The translations under genes were made by a program, and so were the position numbers. From DASQFQ01 sp963805525 (GTDB lineage: Bacteria > Actinomycetota > Thermoleophilia > Solirubrobacterales > Solirubrobacteraceae): a stretch of DNA of 64,000 bases. Shown in pieces: positions 30,436 to 40,117 of this stretch. The notes under the pieces were generated by a model. It ran no database searches, was not told the DNA's origin, and was given only the letters and a program-made list of their open reading frames with translations. Within the stretch, counting starts at the first letter, position 1. Every line of letters begins with the position of its first letter. The DNA lies in assembly GCA_963805525.1 (NCBI GenBank), contig CAWDUT010000006.1, positions 806,001 through 870,000 on the forward strand. Direction: 5' to 3'.

Positions 30436-32283
30436 ATGACGAAACTCGCGGAGCAGCGCGCCGGGCTGCCGGATCAGCCGGGGGTCTACCTGTTCCACGA
30501 CGCCCGCGGCCGCGTGATCTACGTCGGCAAGGCGAAGTCGATCCGCAAGCGCGTCGCCTCGCACTTCTCGGCGCGCGGCACGCTGATCGACTTCATCGAC
30601 CACATCGAGTACCTCGTGGTCGAGACCGAGGCCGAGGCGCTGCTGGCGGAGCAGAACTTCATCCGCCAGTACAAGCCGCGCTTCAACATCCGGCTGCGGG
30701 ACGACAAGTCGTATCCGTACATCGCGATCTCGCTCGACGAGGACTTCCCCCGCGTCTACTTCACCCGCGAGCGCCACCGCAAGGAGCGCGCCTACTTCGG
30801 CCCCTACTCCTCGGCCAAGCGCGTGCGCGGCACGCTCGACCTGCTCGGCAAGATCTTCCTGTTCCGCTCCTGCGAGGGGCCGGAGCCGGGGCGGCGCTCG
30901 GGCTCGCCCTGCCTCGACTACTACATCAAGCGCTGCGGGGCGCCCTGCGTGGGCTACGTCTCGAAGGAGGAGTACCGCGCGGGCATCGACGGCGTGATCG
31001 CGTTCCTGTCCGGGCGCTTCCGCCAGATCGAGCGCGAGCTCGACGACCGCATGCACTTCGCCTCCGGCCAGCGCGACTACGAGCAGGCGACGATCGAGCG
31101 CAACCGGCTGCAGGCGGTGCGCGCGCTGCTCGAGCGCCAGCGGGTCGCCGACGACCGCGCCGGCACCTACGACGCGGTCGCGATCGCGGTCGACGCCACC
31201 GAGGCGAACGCGCAGGTCTTCCAGGTCCGCGACGGCGTGCTGTCCGACCGCCAGAGCTTCTACCTCGACAACGAGGGCGAGTACGACGTCGCGCGCGCGG
31301 CCGAGGAGTTCCTGCTCCAGTACTACGCGAGCGCGATGTCGATCCCGGCGCTGATCGTGGTCCAGGGCGAGCTGGCCGACGGCTCCGAATTGCAGATCCT
31401 GGCCGAGATGCTCGCCGAGCGCCGCGGCGGGCCGGTCGAGATCCGCGCCGCCGAGCGCGGCGGCAAGCGCCGCATCCTCGACCTCGCCGAGCGCAACGCG
31501 CGGCTCGCGCTCGACCAGGAGAAGCTGCGCTCCGAGCGCCGGCGCCAGCAGCGCGTGGAGGCGCTCGACGCCCTCCAGAACGCGCTCCAGCTCGACACCC
31601 TGCCGGTGCGGATCGAGTGCTTCGACATCTCCAACATCGGCGGCACCCACACGGTGGCGTCGATGGTGGTGTTCGAGGGCGGCGCGCCGAAGAAGTCCGA
31701 TTACCGTCGCTTCACGATCCGGACCGTGGAAGGCAGCGACGATTTCGCCTCGATGGCCGAGGTGCTCTCCCGCCGCTACGCGCAGTTCGAGAAGCAGGCG
31801 GAGAAGTCGCCCTACGACGCCGACCGCGACGCGTCGTTCGCTGCGCTCCCGAACCTCGTGGTGATCGACGGAGGCCCGGGTCAGCTGTCGGCCGGGCTCG
31901 AGCCGCTGCAGGGCTTCATCGATCGCGGCGTGGCGGTCGTCTCGCTCGCCAAGCGGATCGAGGAGGTCTTCTTCCCCGGCCGCTCCGAGCCGCTCCGGCT
32001 CGCGCACGACACGCCCGAGCTGCAGCTGCTCCAGCGCGTGCGCGACGAGGCCCACCGCTTCGCGATCACGCACCACCGGAGCCGCCGCGACAAGGCGATG
32101 ACCGAGTCGGTCATGGACGAGCTGCCGGGCATCGGGCCGGCGCGCAAGCGCGCGCTGCTGAAGCACTTCGGCTCGCCCGAGGCGGTGCTCGCCGCGCCGC
32201 GCGACGCGCTCGAGGCGGTCCCCGGCGTGCCCCAGAAGGTGGCGCGCGAGCTCTACGCGCACCTCAATCGGACCGGCCGATGA
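30436..32283 (+). CDS. uvrC: excinuclease ABC subunit C
   Basis: 615 residues. The GIY-YIG nuclease domain opens with GLPDQPGVYLFHDARGRVIY followed by VGKAKSIRKRV. A Cys cluster, the UVR region, and the RNase H-like second nuclease domain (RIECFDISNIGGTHTVASMV, LVVIDGGPGQL) follow. The end is a tandem HhH module (LPGIGPARKRALLKHFGSPE). It makes both incisions in nucleotide excision repair. ATG 30436 is preferred over TTG 30424. Its stop overlaps the rapZ ATG. Confidence 0.96.
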   Translation: MTKLAEQRAGLPDQPGVYLFHDARGRVIYVGKAKSIRKRVASHFSARGTLIDFIDHIEYLVVETEAEALLAEQNFIRQYKPRFNIRLRDDKSYPYIAISLDEDFPRVYFTRERHRKERAYFGPYSSAKRVRGTLDLLGKIFLFRSCEGPEPGRRSGSPCLDYYIKRCGAPCVGYVSKEEYRAGIDGVIAFLSGRFRQIERELDDRMHFASGQRDYEQATIERNRLQAVRALLERQRVADDRAGTYDAVAIAVDATEANAQVFQVRDGVLSDRQSFYLDNEGEYDVARAAEEFLLQYYASAMSIPALIVVQGELADGSELQILAEMLAERRGGPVEIRAAERGGKRRILDLAERNARLALDQEKLRSERRRQQRVEALDALQNALQLDTLPVRIECFDISNIGGTHTVASMVVFEGGAPKKSDYRRFTIRTVEGSDDFASMAEVLSRRYAQFEKQAEKSPYDADRDASFAALPNLVVIDGGPGQLSAGLEPLQGFIDRGVAVVSLAKRIEEVFFPGRSEPLRLAHDTPELQLLQRVRDEAHRFAITHHRSRRDKAMTESVMDELPGIGPARKRALLKHFGSPEAVLAAPRDALEAVPGVPQKVARELYAHLNRTGR

Positions 32284-33209
32284 GCGATGATCCGGCCATG
32301 AGCGGCAACGGCGCCGCGCCGCCGGAGACGAACCTCGTCGACCTCGTGATCATCTCGGGCCAGTCCGGGGCCGGGAAGTCGTCGGCGATGAACGTGTTCG
32401 AGGACGCCGGCTACTTCTGCGTCGACAACCTCCCGGCGGAGATGATCCGCTCGCTGGCCGGGCTGTTCATGCACGACGGCTCGAAGGTCGAGCGCGCCGC
32501 CGTGGTCTGCGACCTGCGCGGCGGCGAGTACTTCGCCCAGCTCGCGCGGGTGATCGAGACGCTGCGCTCGGACAACGTCGCCCACCGGCTGATCTTCCTG
32601 TGCGCGGGCGACGAGACGCTGCTCTCGCGCTACAAGGAAACGCGCCGGCGCCACCCGCTGGCGCCCGAGGGCAACATCATCGACGGCATCCGCCGCGAGG
32701 CCGAAGCGCTGCTGCCGATCCGCGAGCTCGCCGACACGCTGATCGATACCTCGGGGCTGAGCGCGTCCGCGCTGCGGCGGAAGGTCGCCAACGAGATGCT
32801 GGAGGAGAAGTCGCCGCGCCGGCTCGCGGTGACGTTCGGCTCGTTCGGCCACAAGCACGGCCCGCCGCGCGACGCCGACCTGGCGTTCGACGTGCGCTTC
32901 CTCCCCAACCCGCACTGGGAGCCGGAGCTCCGCCCGCTCACCGGCTTCGACACCCGGATCGTCGACTACGTCGCGCGCGACGGGCGCCTGCAGGAGTTCT
33001 ACGACCGCGTCGTGCCGCTGCTCGAGTACCTGCTGCCGCAGTACGTCGCCGAGGGCAAGGCGCACCTCGTGGTGGCGATCGGCTGCACCGGCGGGCGCCA
33101 CCGCTCGGTCGTGATCGCGGAGCACCTCGCATCGCACTTCCGTTCCGACGATCGGTACTTCATCGAGGTCCAGCACCGGGACGTCGATCGCGCGCCGACG
33201 CGGGCCTGA
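32280..33209 (+). CDS. rapZ: RapZ-type P-loop nucleotide-binding protein (YvcJ family)
   Basis: 309 residues. Walker A GQSGAGKSS is at 27-35 and DNLPAEMIRSL follows. The C-terminal domain contains FGHKHGPPRDADLAFDVRFL-type sequence and ends with GCTGGRHRSVVIAEHL. This family binds a nucleotide-sugar and in E. coli adapts RNase E to glmZ; in Gram-positives its role is less clear. It is co-translated with uvrC, the usual actinobacterial arrangement. The next two genes of the usual cluster (yvcK, whiA) are missing here. Confidence 0.95.
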   Translation: MSDDPAMSGNGAAPPETNLVDLVIISGQSGAGKSSAMNVFEDAGYFCVDNLPAEMIRSLAGLFMHDGSKVERAAVVCDLRGGEYFAQLARVIETLRSDNVAHRLIFLCAGDETLLSRYKETRRRHPLAPEGNIIDGIRREAEALLPIRELADTLIDTSGLSASALRRKVANEMLEEKSPRRLAVTFGSFGHKHGPPRDADLAFDVRFLPNPHWEPELRPLTGFDTRIVDYVARDGRLQEFYDRVVPLLEYLLPQYVAEGKAHLVVAIGCTGGRHRSVVIAEHLASHFRSDDRYFIEVQHRDVDRAPTRA

Positions 33210-33228
33210 GCCCGCCCGCTAGCCTCCT

Positions 33229-33242
33229 CGCCTCCAGAGGCG
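33229..33242 (+). other. small hairpin in the gap leader
   Basis: CGCCTC-ca-GAGGCG forms a 6-bp stem 21 bp before the gap ATG, following TAGCCT at 33220-33225. GGAGGG (33247-33252) is the ribosome site. It may be a weak terminator of uvrC-rapZ or a leader structure. Confidence 0.35.
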
Positions 33243-33263
33243 AATTCGGAGGGTTCCAGGGTC

Positions 33264-34269
<1,006 letters not shown>

Positions 34270-34283
<14 letters not shown>

Positions 34284-35403
34284 CGATCTCGACGTCGAGG
34301 GCAAGCGCGTCCTCGTCCGCGTGGACTTCAACGTCCCGCTGGACCACGGCCGCATCACCGACGACGCCCGCATCCGGGGCGCGCTCCCCACGCTCCGCGA
34401 GCTGCGCGAGAAGGGCGCCGCGCAGCTCGTGCTGCTCGCGCACCTCGGCCGCCCCAAGGACCGCGAGCCGGAGTTCTCTTTGAAGCCCGCTGCCGAGCGG
34501 CTCTCCGAGCTGCTGGAGACCGAGGTGGCGCTGGCGCCCAACCTCGACGAGGTCCCGGACGCTGACGTCGTGATGATGGAGAACGTCCGCTACGAGCCGG
34601 GGGAGACCAAGAACGATCCCGAGCTGGCCGAGCGCTATGCGGCGCTCGGCGACGTGTACGTCAACGACGCGTTCGGCGCCGCGCACCGCGCGCACGCCTC
34701 CACCGAGGCCGTCGCGCACCTGCTGCCGTCGGCCGCGGGGCGGCTCCTGGAGCGCGAGGTGTCGACGCTCACGGGGATCCTCGAGGAGCCGAAGCGCCCG
34801 CTCGTCGCGGTCGTCGGCGGCGCCAAGGTGACCGACAAGATCGGCGTGCTCGACGCGTTCCTGGAGCGCGCCGACACGGTGCTGATCGGCGGCGCCATGT
34901 GCTTCCCGTTCTTCGCCGCCCAGGGCCACGACGTCGGCGACTCGAAGTGCGAGGACGAGGGCATCGAGCCCGCGCGGCGCACGCTCGAGGGCGGTGGCGA
35001 CAAGCTCAGGCTGCCGACCGACCTCGTCGCCGGCCGCGCGTTCGAGGCGGACACCGACGTGCAGGAGCTCGACGGCGTCGACGTCCCCGACGGCTGGATG
35101 GGGCTCGACATCGGGCGCGACTCCGCCGAGGCGTATGCGGAAGTGATCGCCGGGGCCGGCACCGTGTTCTGGAACGGGCCGATGGGCGCGTTCGAGCTCG
35201 AACCGTTCGCGGCCGGGACGCGCCGGGTGGCGGAGGCCATGGCCGATTGCGAGGGCACGACGGTGGTGGGCGGCGGCGACTCCGCCGCGGCGCTCGCCGA
35301 GTTCGGGCTCGCCGACCGCGTCGACCACCTCTCGACCGGCGGCGGCGCGTCGCTCGAGCTGATCGAGGGCAAGCCGCTGCCCGGGGTGGAGGCGCTGTCA
35401 TGA
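34270..35403 (+). CDS. pgk: phosphoglycerate kinase
   Basis: 377 residues from ATG 34270, 14 bp inside gap. VLVRVDFNVPLDHG is the N-terminal substrate motif; HLGRPKD, NDAFGAAHRAHAS, VVGGAKVTDKIGVLDAF, WNGPMGAFE and VVGGGDSAAAL complete the two-domain fold. It converts 1,3-BPG and ADP to 3-PG and ATP. It overlaps tpiA by ATGA. Confidence 0.97.
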
Positions 35404-36173
35404 GCCGCACGCCCTTCATCGCCGGCAACTGGAAGATGTACAAGACGATCGCCGAGGCCGAGGAGTTCATCCAGGCGCTGCTCCCGAAGGTCTCGACCGC
35501 CGACGGCGTCGAGATCGCGATCTGCGCTCCTTTCCTCGCGCTGCAGGCGCTGGTCGACTCGGCGCGCGGCTCGCGGGTGGAGATCTTCGCCCAGACCATG
35601 CACGAGGCCGCCGAGGGCGCCTTCACCGGCGAGGTGTCGCCCGCGATGCTGGCCGAGATCGACGTCCAGGGCGTCGTGCTGGGGCACTCCGAGCGGCGCC
35701 AGTTGTTCGGCGAGACCGACAAGGCGCTGGCGCTCAAGGTGCCGGCCGCGCTCGAGGCGGGGCTGACCCCGATCCTCTGCGTCGGCGAGACCGAGGAGGA
35801 GCGCGAGCGCGGCGACACCGAGCGCAAGCTGCGCCACCAGGTCCAGGAGGGGCTCGAGAAGGTGCCGGTCGACCGGCTGCCGGAGGTCGTCGTGGCCTAT
35901 GAGCCGATTTGGGCGATCGGCTCCGGCCGCAGCGCCACGCCCGAGCAGGCGCAGGAGGCGGTCGCCTTCGTGCGCGCGCTGGTCGAGGGCATCGACAAGG
36001 AGGCCGGCCAGGCGGTGCGGATCCTCTACGGCGGCTCGCTCAAGCCCGAGAACGCCGAGGAGCTGCTGGCGTTGCCCGACGTCGACGGCGCGCTGGTCGG
36101 CGGCGCCTCGCTGGACCCTGACTCGTTCGCGCAGATCGTCGAGATCGCGCGCGCCGAGGTCGCCGCCTCGTGA
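35400..36173 (+). CDS. tpiA: triosephosphate isomerase
   Basis: 257 residues. FIAGNWKMYKT (Asn/Lys), VVLGHSERRQLFGE (catalytic His), VVAYEPIWAIGSGRSA (catalytic Glu) and ILYGGSLKPEN (phosphate loop) are all present. It interconverts DHAP and GAP. It is co-translated with pgk (ATGA) and gpmI (GTGA). Confidence 0.97.
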   Translation: MSRTPFIAGNWKMYKTIAEAEEFIQALLPKVSTADGVEIAICAPFLALQALVDSARGSRVEIFAQTMHEAAEGAFTGEVSPAMLAEIDVQGVVLGHSERRQLFGETDKALALKVPAALEAGLTPILCVGETEEERERGDTERKLRHQVQEGLEKVPVDRLPEVVVAYEPIWAIGSGRSATPEQAQEAVAFVRALVEGIDKEAGQAVRILYGGSLKPENAEELLALPDVDGALVGGASLDPDSFAQIVEIARAEVAAS

Positions 36174-37660
36174 CCACGGTCCCGGGTGTCTGCCTCGTCA
36201 TCCTCGACGGCTGGGGGCTGGCGCCGGACGGGCCCGGAAACGCGATCTCGCTCGCCGATACGCCGGTGTTCGACGCGCTGTGGGAGAAGTACGACCACAC
36301 GCAGCTGATCGCCTGCGGCGAGGCGGTCGGGCTGCCGCCGGGCCAGATGGGCAACTCGGAGGTCGGCCACCTCAACCTCGGCGCCGGCGCGGTGGTCAAG
36401 CAGGACCTGATGCGGATCAACGAGGCGGTCGAGGACGGCTCGCTGGCCGAGAACGAGGTGATCCTCGAGGCGCTGCGCGCCGCGCCGCGCGTGCACCTGA
36501 TCGGGCTCGTCTCCGAGGGTGGCGTGCACTCCTCGCACCGGCACCTGAAGGCGCTGATCGAACTGGCCGCACAGGAGGGCGTCGAGGACCTCGTGATCCA
36601 CGCGTTCACCGACGGTCGCGACACGGCGCCGAAGTCGGGGGCGAAGATGCTCGCGACGGTGGACGAGTGGTGCGAGGAGGCCGGCGTCGGCCGCATCGGC
36701 TCGGTCATCGGGCGTTACCTGGCGATGGACCGCGACACGCGCTGGGACCGCACCGAGAAGGCCGTGAACCTGCTGCGGCGCGGCGAGGCGGAGCACGAGG
36801 CCGCGACCGGCGAGGAGGCCTGCAAGGCGGCCTACGAGCGCGACGAGACCGACGAGTTCATCCACGCGACGAAGGTGGGCGACGAAGACGCGACGATCCG
36901 CGACGGCGACTCGGTGCTCGCGTTCAACTTCCGCCCCGACCGCATGCGCCAGATCACGCAGAAGCTCGACGAGGACGGCGTCGAGCACTACGCCTGCCTG
37001 ACGGAGTACGAGGAGGGCTGGCCGTATCCGGTCGCGTTCCCGCCCGACCGGCCTGACGTCACGCTCGCGAAGGTGATCTCCGAGCGCGGCGAAGGGCAGC
37101 TGCACGTGGCGGAGACCGAGAAGTACCCGCACGTGACCTACTTCTTCAACGGCGGCGAGGAAGAGCCGTACGAGGGCGAGGTGCGCGAGCTCGTCGACTC
37201 GCCGCGCGACGTTGCGACGTACGACGAGAAGCCCGAGATGAGCGCCCAGGAGGCGGCCGACGCGTTCACCCGCCACTGGAAGGACGAGCAGCCGACGTTC
37301 GGGATCATCAACTTCGCCAACCCCGACATGGTCGGCCACACCGGCGTGATCCCGGCGGCCGTGAAGGCGGTCGAGACCGTCGACGGGTGCCTCGGCCAGG
37401 TCGTCGAGGCGGTGCACGGCACGGGCGGCGCCTGCATCATCGTGGCCGACCACGGCAACTGCGACGAGATGCTCGAGGAGGACGGCTCGCCCGACACGGC
37501 GCACTCGCTGAACCCGGTGCCGTGCATCGTCACACTCGACGGCGCGAAGCTCGACGGCGAGGGCGTCCTCGCCGACGTGGCGCCCACGGCGCTCGCCCTC
37601 CTGGGGATCGAGCAGCCGGAAGAGATGACCGGACGGTCGCTGCTCGCGGCCGGCGACTGA
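36170..37660 (+). CDS. gpmI: 2,3-bisphosphoglycerate-independent phosphoglycerate mutase
   Basis: 496 residues from a GTG overlapping the tpiA stop. CLVILDGWGLAPDGPGNAI carries the first Mn ligand, GQMGNSEVGHLNLGAG the phosphoserine nucleophile, HAFTDGRDT and IIVADHGNCDEM further ligands, and NFANPDMVGHTG the core. It converts 3-PG to 2-PG. It closes the glycolytic run. Confidence 0.96.
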   Translation: MTTVPGVCLVILDGWGLAPDGPGNAISLADTPVFDALWEKYDHTQLIACGEAVGLPPGQMGNSEVGHLNLGAGAVVKQDLMRINEAVEDGSLAENEVILEALRAAPRVHLIGLVSEGGVHSSHRHLKALIELAAQEGVEDLVIHAFTDGRDTAPKSGAKMLATVDEWCEEAGVGRIGSVIGRYLAMDRDTRWDRTEKAVNLLRRGEAEHEAATGEEACKAAYERDETDEFIHATKVGDEDATIRDGDSVLAFNFRPDRMRQITQKLDEDGVEHYACLTEYEEGWPYPVAFPPDRPDVTLAKVISERGEGQLHVAETEKYPHVTYFFNGGEEEPYEGEVRELVDSPRDVATYDEKPEMSAQEAADAFTRHWKDEQPTFGIINFANPDMVGHTGVIPAAVKAVETVDGCLGQVVEAVHGTGGACIIVADHGNCDEMLEEDGSPDTAHSLNPVPCIVTLDGAKLDGEGVLADVAPTALALLGIEQPEEMTGRSLLAAGD

Positions 37661-37675
37661 AGAGGAGCACGCACC

Positions 37676-38452
37676 ATGGGTGACCGCACGAGCCACGAGG
37701 CCGGGACGATCTCCTGGAGCGACCTCGCGACGACCGACCAGGACGCGGCGAAGGAGTTCTACGCCGGCCTGTTCGGCTGGGAGTACGACGAGCAGCCGAT
37801 CGACGACGACACCACGTACTCGATGGCCAAGCTCGGCGACCGGATCGCGGCCGCGATCTCGCCGCAGCAGGCGAGCGAGGCAGAGCAGGGCATTCCGCCG
37901 CACTGGAACGTCTACGTGACGGTCGACGACGTCGCCGAGACCACCGGCAAGGTCGACGAGGCCGGCGGCACGGTGCTGGCGGGCCCGTTCGACGTCTTCA
38001 ACGCCGGGAAGATGTCCGTGATCGCCGACCCGACCGGCGCTGTCCTGTGCCTGTGGCAGGCCGGCGACAGCATCGGCGCCGAGGTCGTCAACGCGCCGGG
38101 CGCGCTGGCGTGGGCCGACACCGCGACACCGGACGCCGAGGCCGCCCAGAAGTTCTACGGCGCGCTGCTCGGCTGGGAGTTCGACCAGATGAGCGAGCAG
38201 CCGCCCTACTGGGTGATCCGCAACGGCGACCGCTCACAGGGCGGCATGACGGTCCCGCCCGAGGGCGTGCCCGCCAACTGGTTCCCGTACTTCGCGGTCG
38301 AGGAGGTCGACGCGACGGTGAAGCAGGTCGCCGAGGCCGGCGGCAAGCCCTTCATGGGCCCGATCGACGTCCCCAGCGGCCGCTTCGCGCTGATCCAGGA
38401 TCCGCAGGGCGCCTACTTCGCGATCCTCCAGAGCGACCAGTTCGACGACTGA
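37676..38452 (+). CDS. tandem VOC domain protein (glyoxalase/bleomycin-resistance superfamily)
   Basis: 258 residues made of two VOC modules. Module 1 starts ISWSDLATTDQDAAKEFYAG then LFGWEYDEQPI. Module 2 starts LAWADTATPDAEAAQKFYGA then LLGWEFDQMS. This CFP-30B/27-kDa-antigen-like arrangement is common in actinobacteria; the catalysed reaction is unknown. GAGGAG stands 8 bp before the ATG. The last 18 coding bases recur 421 bp downstream (38854-38871), suggesting a lost tandem paralogue. Confidence 0.85.
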   Translation: MGDRTSHEAGTISWSDLATTDQDAAKEFYAGLFGWEYDEQPIDDDTTYSMAKLGDRIAAAISPQQASEAEQGIPPHWNVYVTVDDVAETTGKVDEAGGTVLAGPFDVFNAGKMSVIADPTGAVLCLWQAGDSIGAEVVNAPGALAWADTATPDAEAAQKFYGALLGWEFDQMSEQPPYWVIRNGDRSQGGMTVPPEGVPANWFPYFAVEEVDATVKQVAEAGGKPFMGPIDVPSGRFALIQDPQGAYFAILQSDQFDD

Positions 38453-38462
38453 CGCGCCTGCC

Positions 38463-38807
38463 TCAGGCCGGCGTCCCTCCGTCTGGCGCCGGCTTGCGAG
38501 GCCGGAGGCACTCCGGGGTGTAGGTGTTGATGACCGGATAGTCGCGCGGGTGGGTGAGCGCGTAGCGGACTGCCGGATCTTTGAACGACGGGAGCCCTGG
38601 ACCGACCCGGCCGCGGCGGGCGAGTTCGAGCCGGTCGAGGCATCGGCAGTAGTTGGCGGAGCCGCCCTGGCGGAAGCAGGTGACGCCGTCCGTCTGGGCC
38701 GCCGGGACAGGCGGGGGCGGGATGATGTCCGGCTCGCGACTCCACATGGAGACGGCGACGATCAGCACCACTCCGGCGAGGGAGATCAGTAGGAGTCGGC
38801 GGGCCAC
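38463..38807 (-). CDS. hypothetical membrane-anchored protein
   Basis: 114 residues from GTG 38807. An N-terminal hydrophobic helix (LLLISLAGVVLIVAVSMW) precedes a short exposed domain with four cysteines (TCFRQGG, YCRC, PECLRPR), fit for disulfides. DYPVINTYTPECLRPRKPAP closes it. No family is recognised. It faces the VOC gene tail-to-tail and lies at the edge of a decayed stretch. Confidence 0.5.
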   Translation of the reverse strand: MARRLLLISLAGVVLIVAVSMWSREPDIIPPPPVPAAQTDGVTCFRQGGSANYCRCLDRLELARRGRVGPGLPSFKDPAVRYALTHPRDYPVINTYTPECLRPRKPAPDGGTPA

Positions 38808-38853
38808 CTCATGGGCATCGGGCGCTCGCCTCCGCCGCTTGAGTCCCTGTCGC

Positions 38854-38871
38854 GCGACCAGTTCGACGACT
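38854..38871 (+). repeat. 18-bp copy of the VOC gene 3' end
   Basis: GCGACCAGTTCGACGACT is identical to bases 38433-38450 at the end of the VOC gene. In frame both give DQFDD before a stop (TGA in the first, TAG in the second). It probably marks the tail of a deleted second VOC gene. Confidence 0.5.
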
Positions 38872-38879
38872 AGGCGGGC

Positions 38880-38975
38880 TCAGCCGGCGAGGAACGCGAG
38901 CAGCGCCTCGTTGAGCTCCTCGTAGTGGATCTTGCTGTCGGCGCTGTTCTCGGTCCCGACCTTGACGTATGGCAT
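38880..38975 (-). pseudogene. internally deleted alpha/beta hydrolase remnant
   Basis: A 31-codon frame starts MPYVKVGTENSADSKIHYE, the standard N-terminus of non-haem chloroperoxidase-like alpha/beta hydrolases, and passes straight into ELNEALLAFLAG-stop, their usual last helix. The roughly 240-residue core with the nucleophile elbow and His is missing. An in-frame internal deletion explains this. It is divergent from a MarR gene, its likely former regulator. Confidence 0.55.
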
Positions 38976-39057
38976 TCGGAGTTGAAGTTGAGTGCTGCAG
39001 CGCGCTGACGCGGCGAGCCGGGAAGTTGCAGCTGGTGGTCGGGCTAAGCTAAGCGGT

Positions 39058-39513
39058 GTGAACGTCGCCGTGCCAGCCGGGGAGGCCGAGCTCGACGAGG
39101 TCGAGCTGTCCGCGTTGCGCGGGCTCGTCCGGGTCCACGCGACGCTGGTGAAGGAGCTCGACGCCGAGCTCGAGGCGCGTCACGGGCTGCCCCTGACGTC
39201 GTACGAGGTGCTGCGCAGCCTGCGCAAGTCACCGGACGGCAAGCTGCGGATGGCCGAGCTCGCCGAGCACGCGCTGCTCAGCCGCTCCGGCATGACGCGC
39301 CTGATCGACCGCCTCGAGCGCGAGGGCATGGTCGGCCGCTCGACCTGCGACAAGGACGGCCGCGGCTGTTACGCCGTGCTCACCGACCGGGGCCGTACCG
39401 TCGTCGACGAGGCGCGCGCGAGCTACCTGTCGGTCGTCCGCGCCAGCTTCCTGCGCCACTACGGCGTCGACGAGCTGCGGGAGCTCGCCGGGCTTCTCCA
39501 GAGAGCGCTGTAG
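39058..39513 (+). CDS. MarR family transcriptional regulator
   Basis: 151 residues from GTG 39058. It is a MarR winged helix: LTSYEVLRSLRKSPDGKLRM, then AELAEHALLSRSGMTRLIDR, then LEREGMVGRSTCDKDGRGC. Two Cys (in STCDKDGRGCYAV) flank the wing and could be redox-sensitive. The divergent neighbour is the deleted hydrolase, so the regulator may have lost its target, or may control the Hsp20 gene downstream. Confidence 0.85.
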   Translation: MNVAVPAGEAELDEVELSALRGLVRVHATLVKELDAELEARHGLPLTSYEVLRSLRKSPDGKLRMAELAEHALLSRSGMTRLIDRLEREGMVGRSTCDKDGRGCYAVLTDRGRTVVDEARASYLSVVRASFLRHYGVDELRELAGLLQRAL

Positions 39514-39518
39514 AAAAC

Positions 39519-39547
39519 TTGATACGCGACGACTGAGATCGTAGAAT
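39519..39547 (+). promoter_or_regulatory. sigma-70-type promoter of hsp20
   Basis: TTGATA (39519-39524) and TAGAAT (39542-39547) are separated by exactly 17 bp and stand 49 bp before the hsp20 ATG. It is the best-formed housekeeping-type promoter seen in the window, and is unusually AT-rich for this genome. Confidence 0.7.
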
Positions 39548-39560
39548 TTTGATCTCAGTC
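39531..39560. promoter_or_regulatory. 10+10 bp inverted repeat flanking the hsp20 -10
   Basis: GACTGAGATC (39531-39540) and GATCTCAGTC (39551-39560) are perfect inverted arms with a 10-bp spacer containing the -10 hexamer. The geometry (arm, about one turn, arm) is like CIRCE, but the sequence is not CIRCE, and it is not a clear HspR HAIR element. A repressor bound here would cover the promoter. Confidence 0.6.
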
Positions 39561-39596
39561 CACAGTCGACCTGTTCCGAGAAGGGAGGAACGTTCG

Positions 39597-40073
39597 ATGA
39601 CCATCGTCCGCTGGGAGCCGCTCCGCGAGATCAACTCTCTGCAGAGCGAGATGAACCGCCTCTTCAACACGGTGTTCGACACCCCGTCGAACGGCTCCGG
39701 GAACGTCCTGCGCCGGTGGATGCCGGCGATGGACCTCGTCGAGTCCGGCGACCACTTCGTCCTCCGCGCCGATCTCCCCGGCATGGGCGAGGACGACGTC
39801 AACATCGAGTTCGAGGACGGCACGCTCACCGTCTCCGGCGAGCGCATCGCGGAGCACGAGGACAGCCACGAGGGCTTCCACCGCGTGGAGCGCTCGTTCG
39901 GCAGCTTCTCGCGCTCGCTCACGCTGCCGCAGGGGATCGACCCCGAGGCGGTGACCGCCAGCTTCGACCGCGGCGTGCTCGAGATCCGGATCCCGAAGCC
40001 CGAGCAGCGCAAGCCGCGCAAGATCGCCATCGGTGGCCAGGGCGCCATCGAGGGCGAGAGCCGCGACGCCTAA
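39597..40073 (+). CDS. small heat-shock protein, Hsp20/alpha-crystallin family
   Basis: 158 residues from ATG 39597, with GGGAGG before it. The N-terminus (MTIVRWEPLREINSLQSEMN) and alpha-crystallin domain (MDLVESGDHFVLRADLPGMG; LTVSGERIAEHED; FGSFSRSLTLPQGIDPEAVT) are typical of actinobacterial HspA. It is an ATP-independent holdase oligomer. Transcription is likely repressed at the inverted repeat covering its promoter. Confidence 0.95.
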   Translation: MTIVRWEPLREINSLQSEMNRLFNTVFDTPSNGSGNVLRRWMPAMDLVESGDHFVLRADLPGMGEDDVNIEFEDGTLTVSGERIAEHEDSHEGFHRVERSFGSFSRSLTLPQGIDPEAVTASFDRGVLEIRIPKPEQRKPRKIAIGGQGAIEGESRDA

Positions 40074-40089
40074 GGGCCCTTCCGGGAGT

Positions 40090-40116
40090 GCGGGCGGCCG
40101 CTAGCCTGCCGCCCGC
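40090..40116 (+). terminator. hairpin after hsp20, with TAGCCT in its loop
   Basis: GCGGGCGGC (40090-40098) and GCCGCCCGC (40108-40116) pair perfectly around a 9-nt loop that contains TAGCCT (40102-40107). It probably terminates hsp20, while the hexamer resembles the -10 found before other starts here, 10 bp ahead of the tgt start. Confidence 0.5.
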
Positions 40117-40117
40117 A

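Noticed and set aside
38880..38975. Real 31-residue peptide gene
   Set aside because: Both ends match the two termini of a hydrolase family, so an internal deletion is the simpler explanation.
39531..39560. CIRCE or HAIR heat-shock operator
   Set aside because: The inverted repeat has similar geometry but neither the TTAGCACTC/GAGTGCTAA sequence nor good CTTGAGT/ACTCAAG half-sites.
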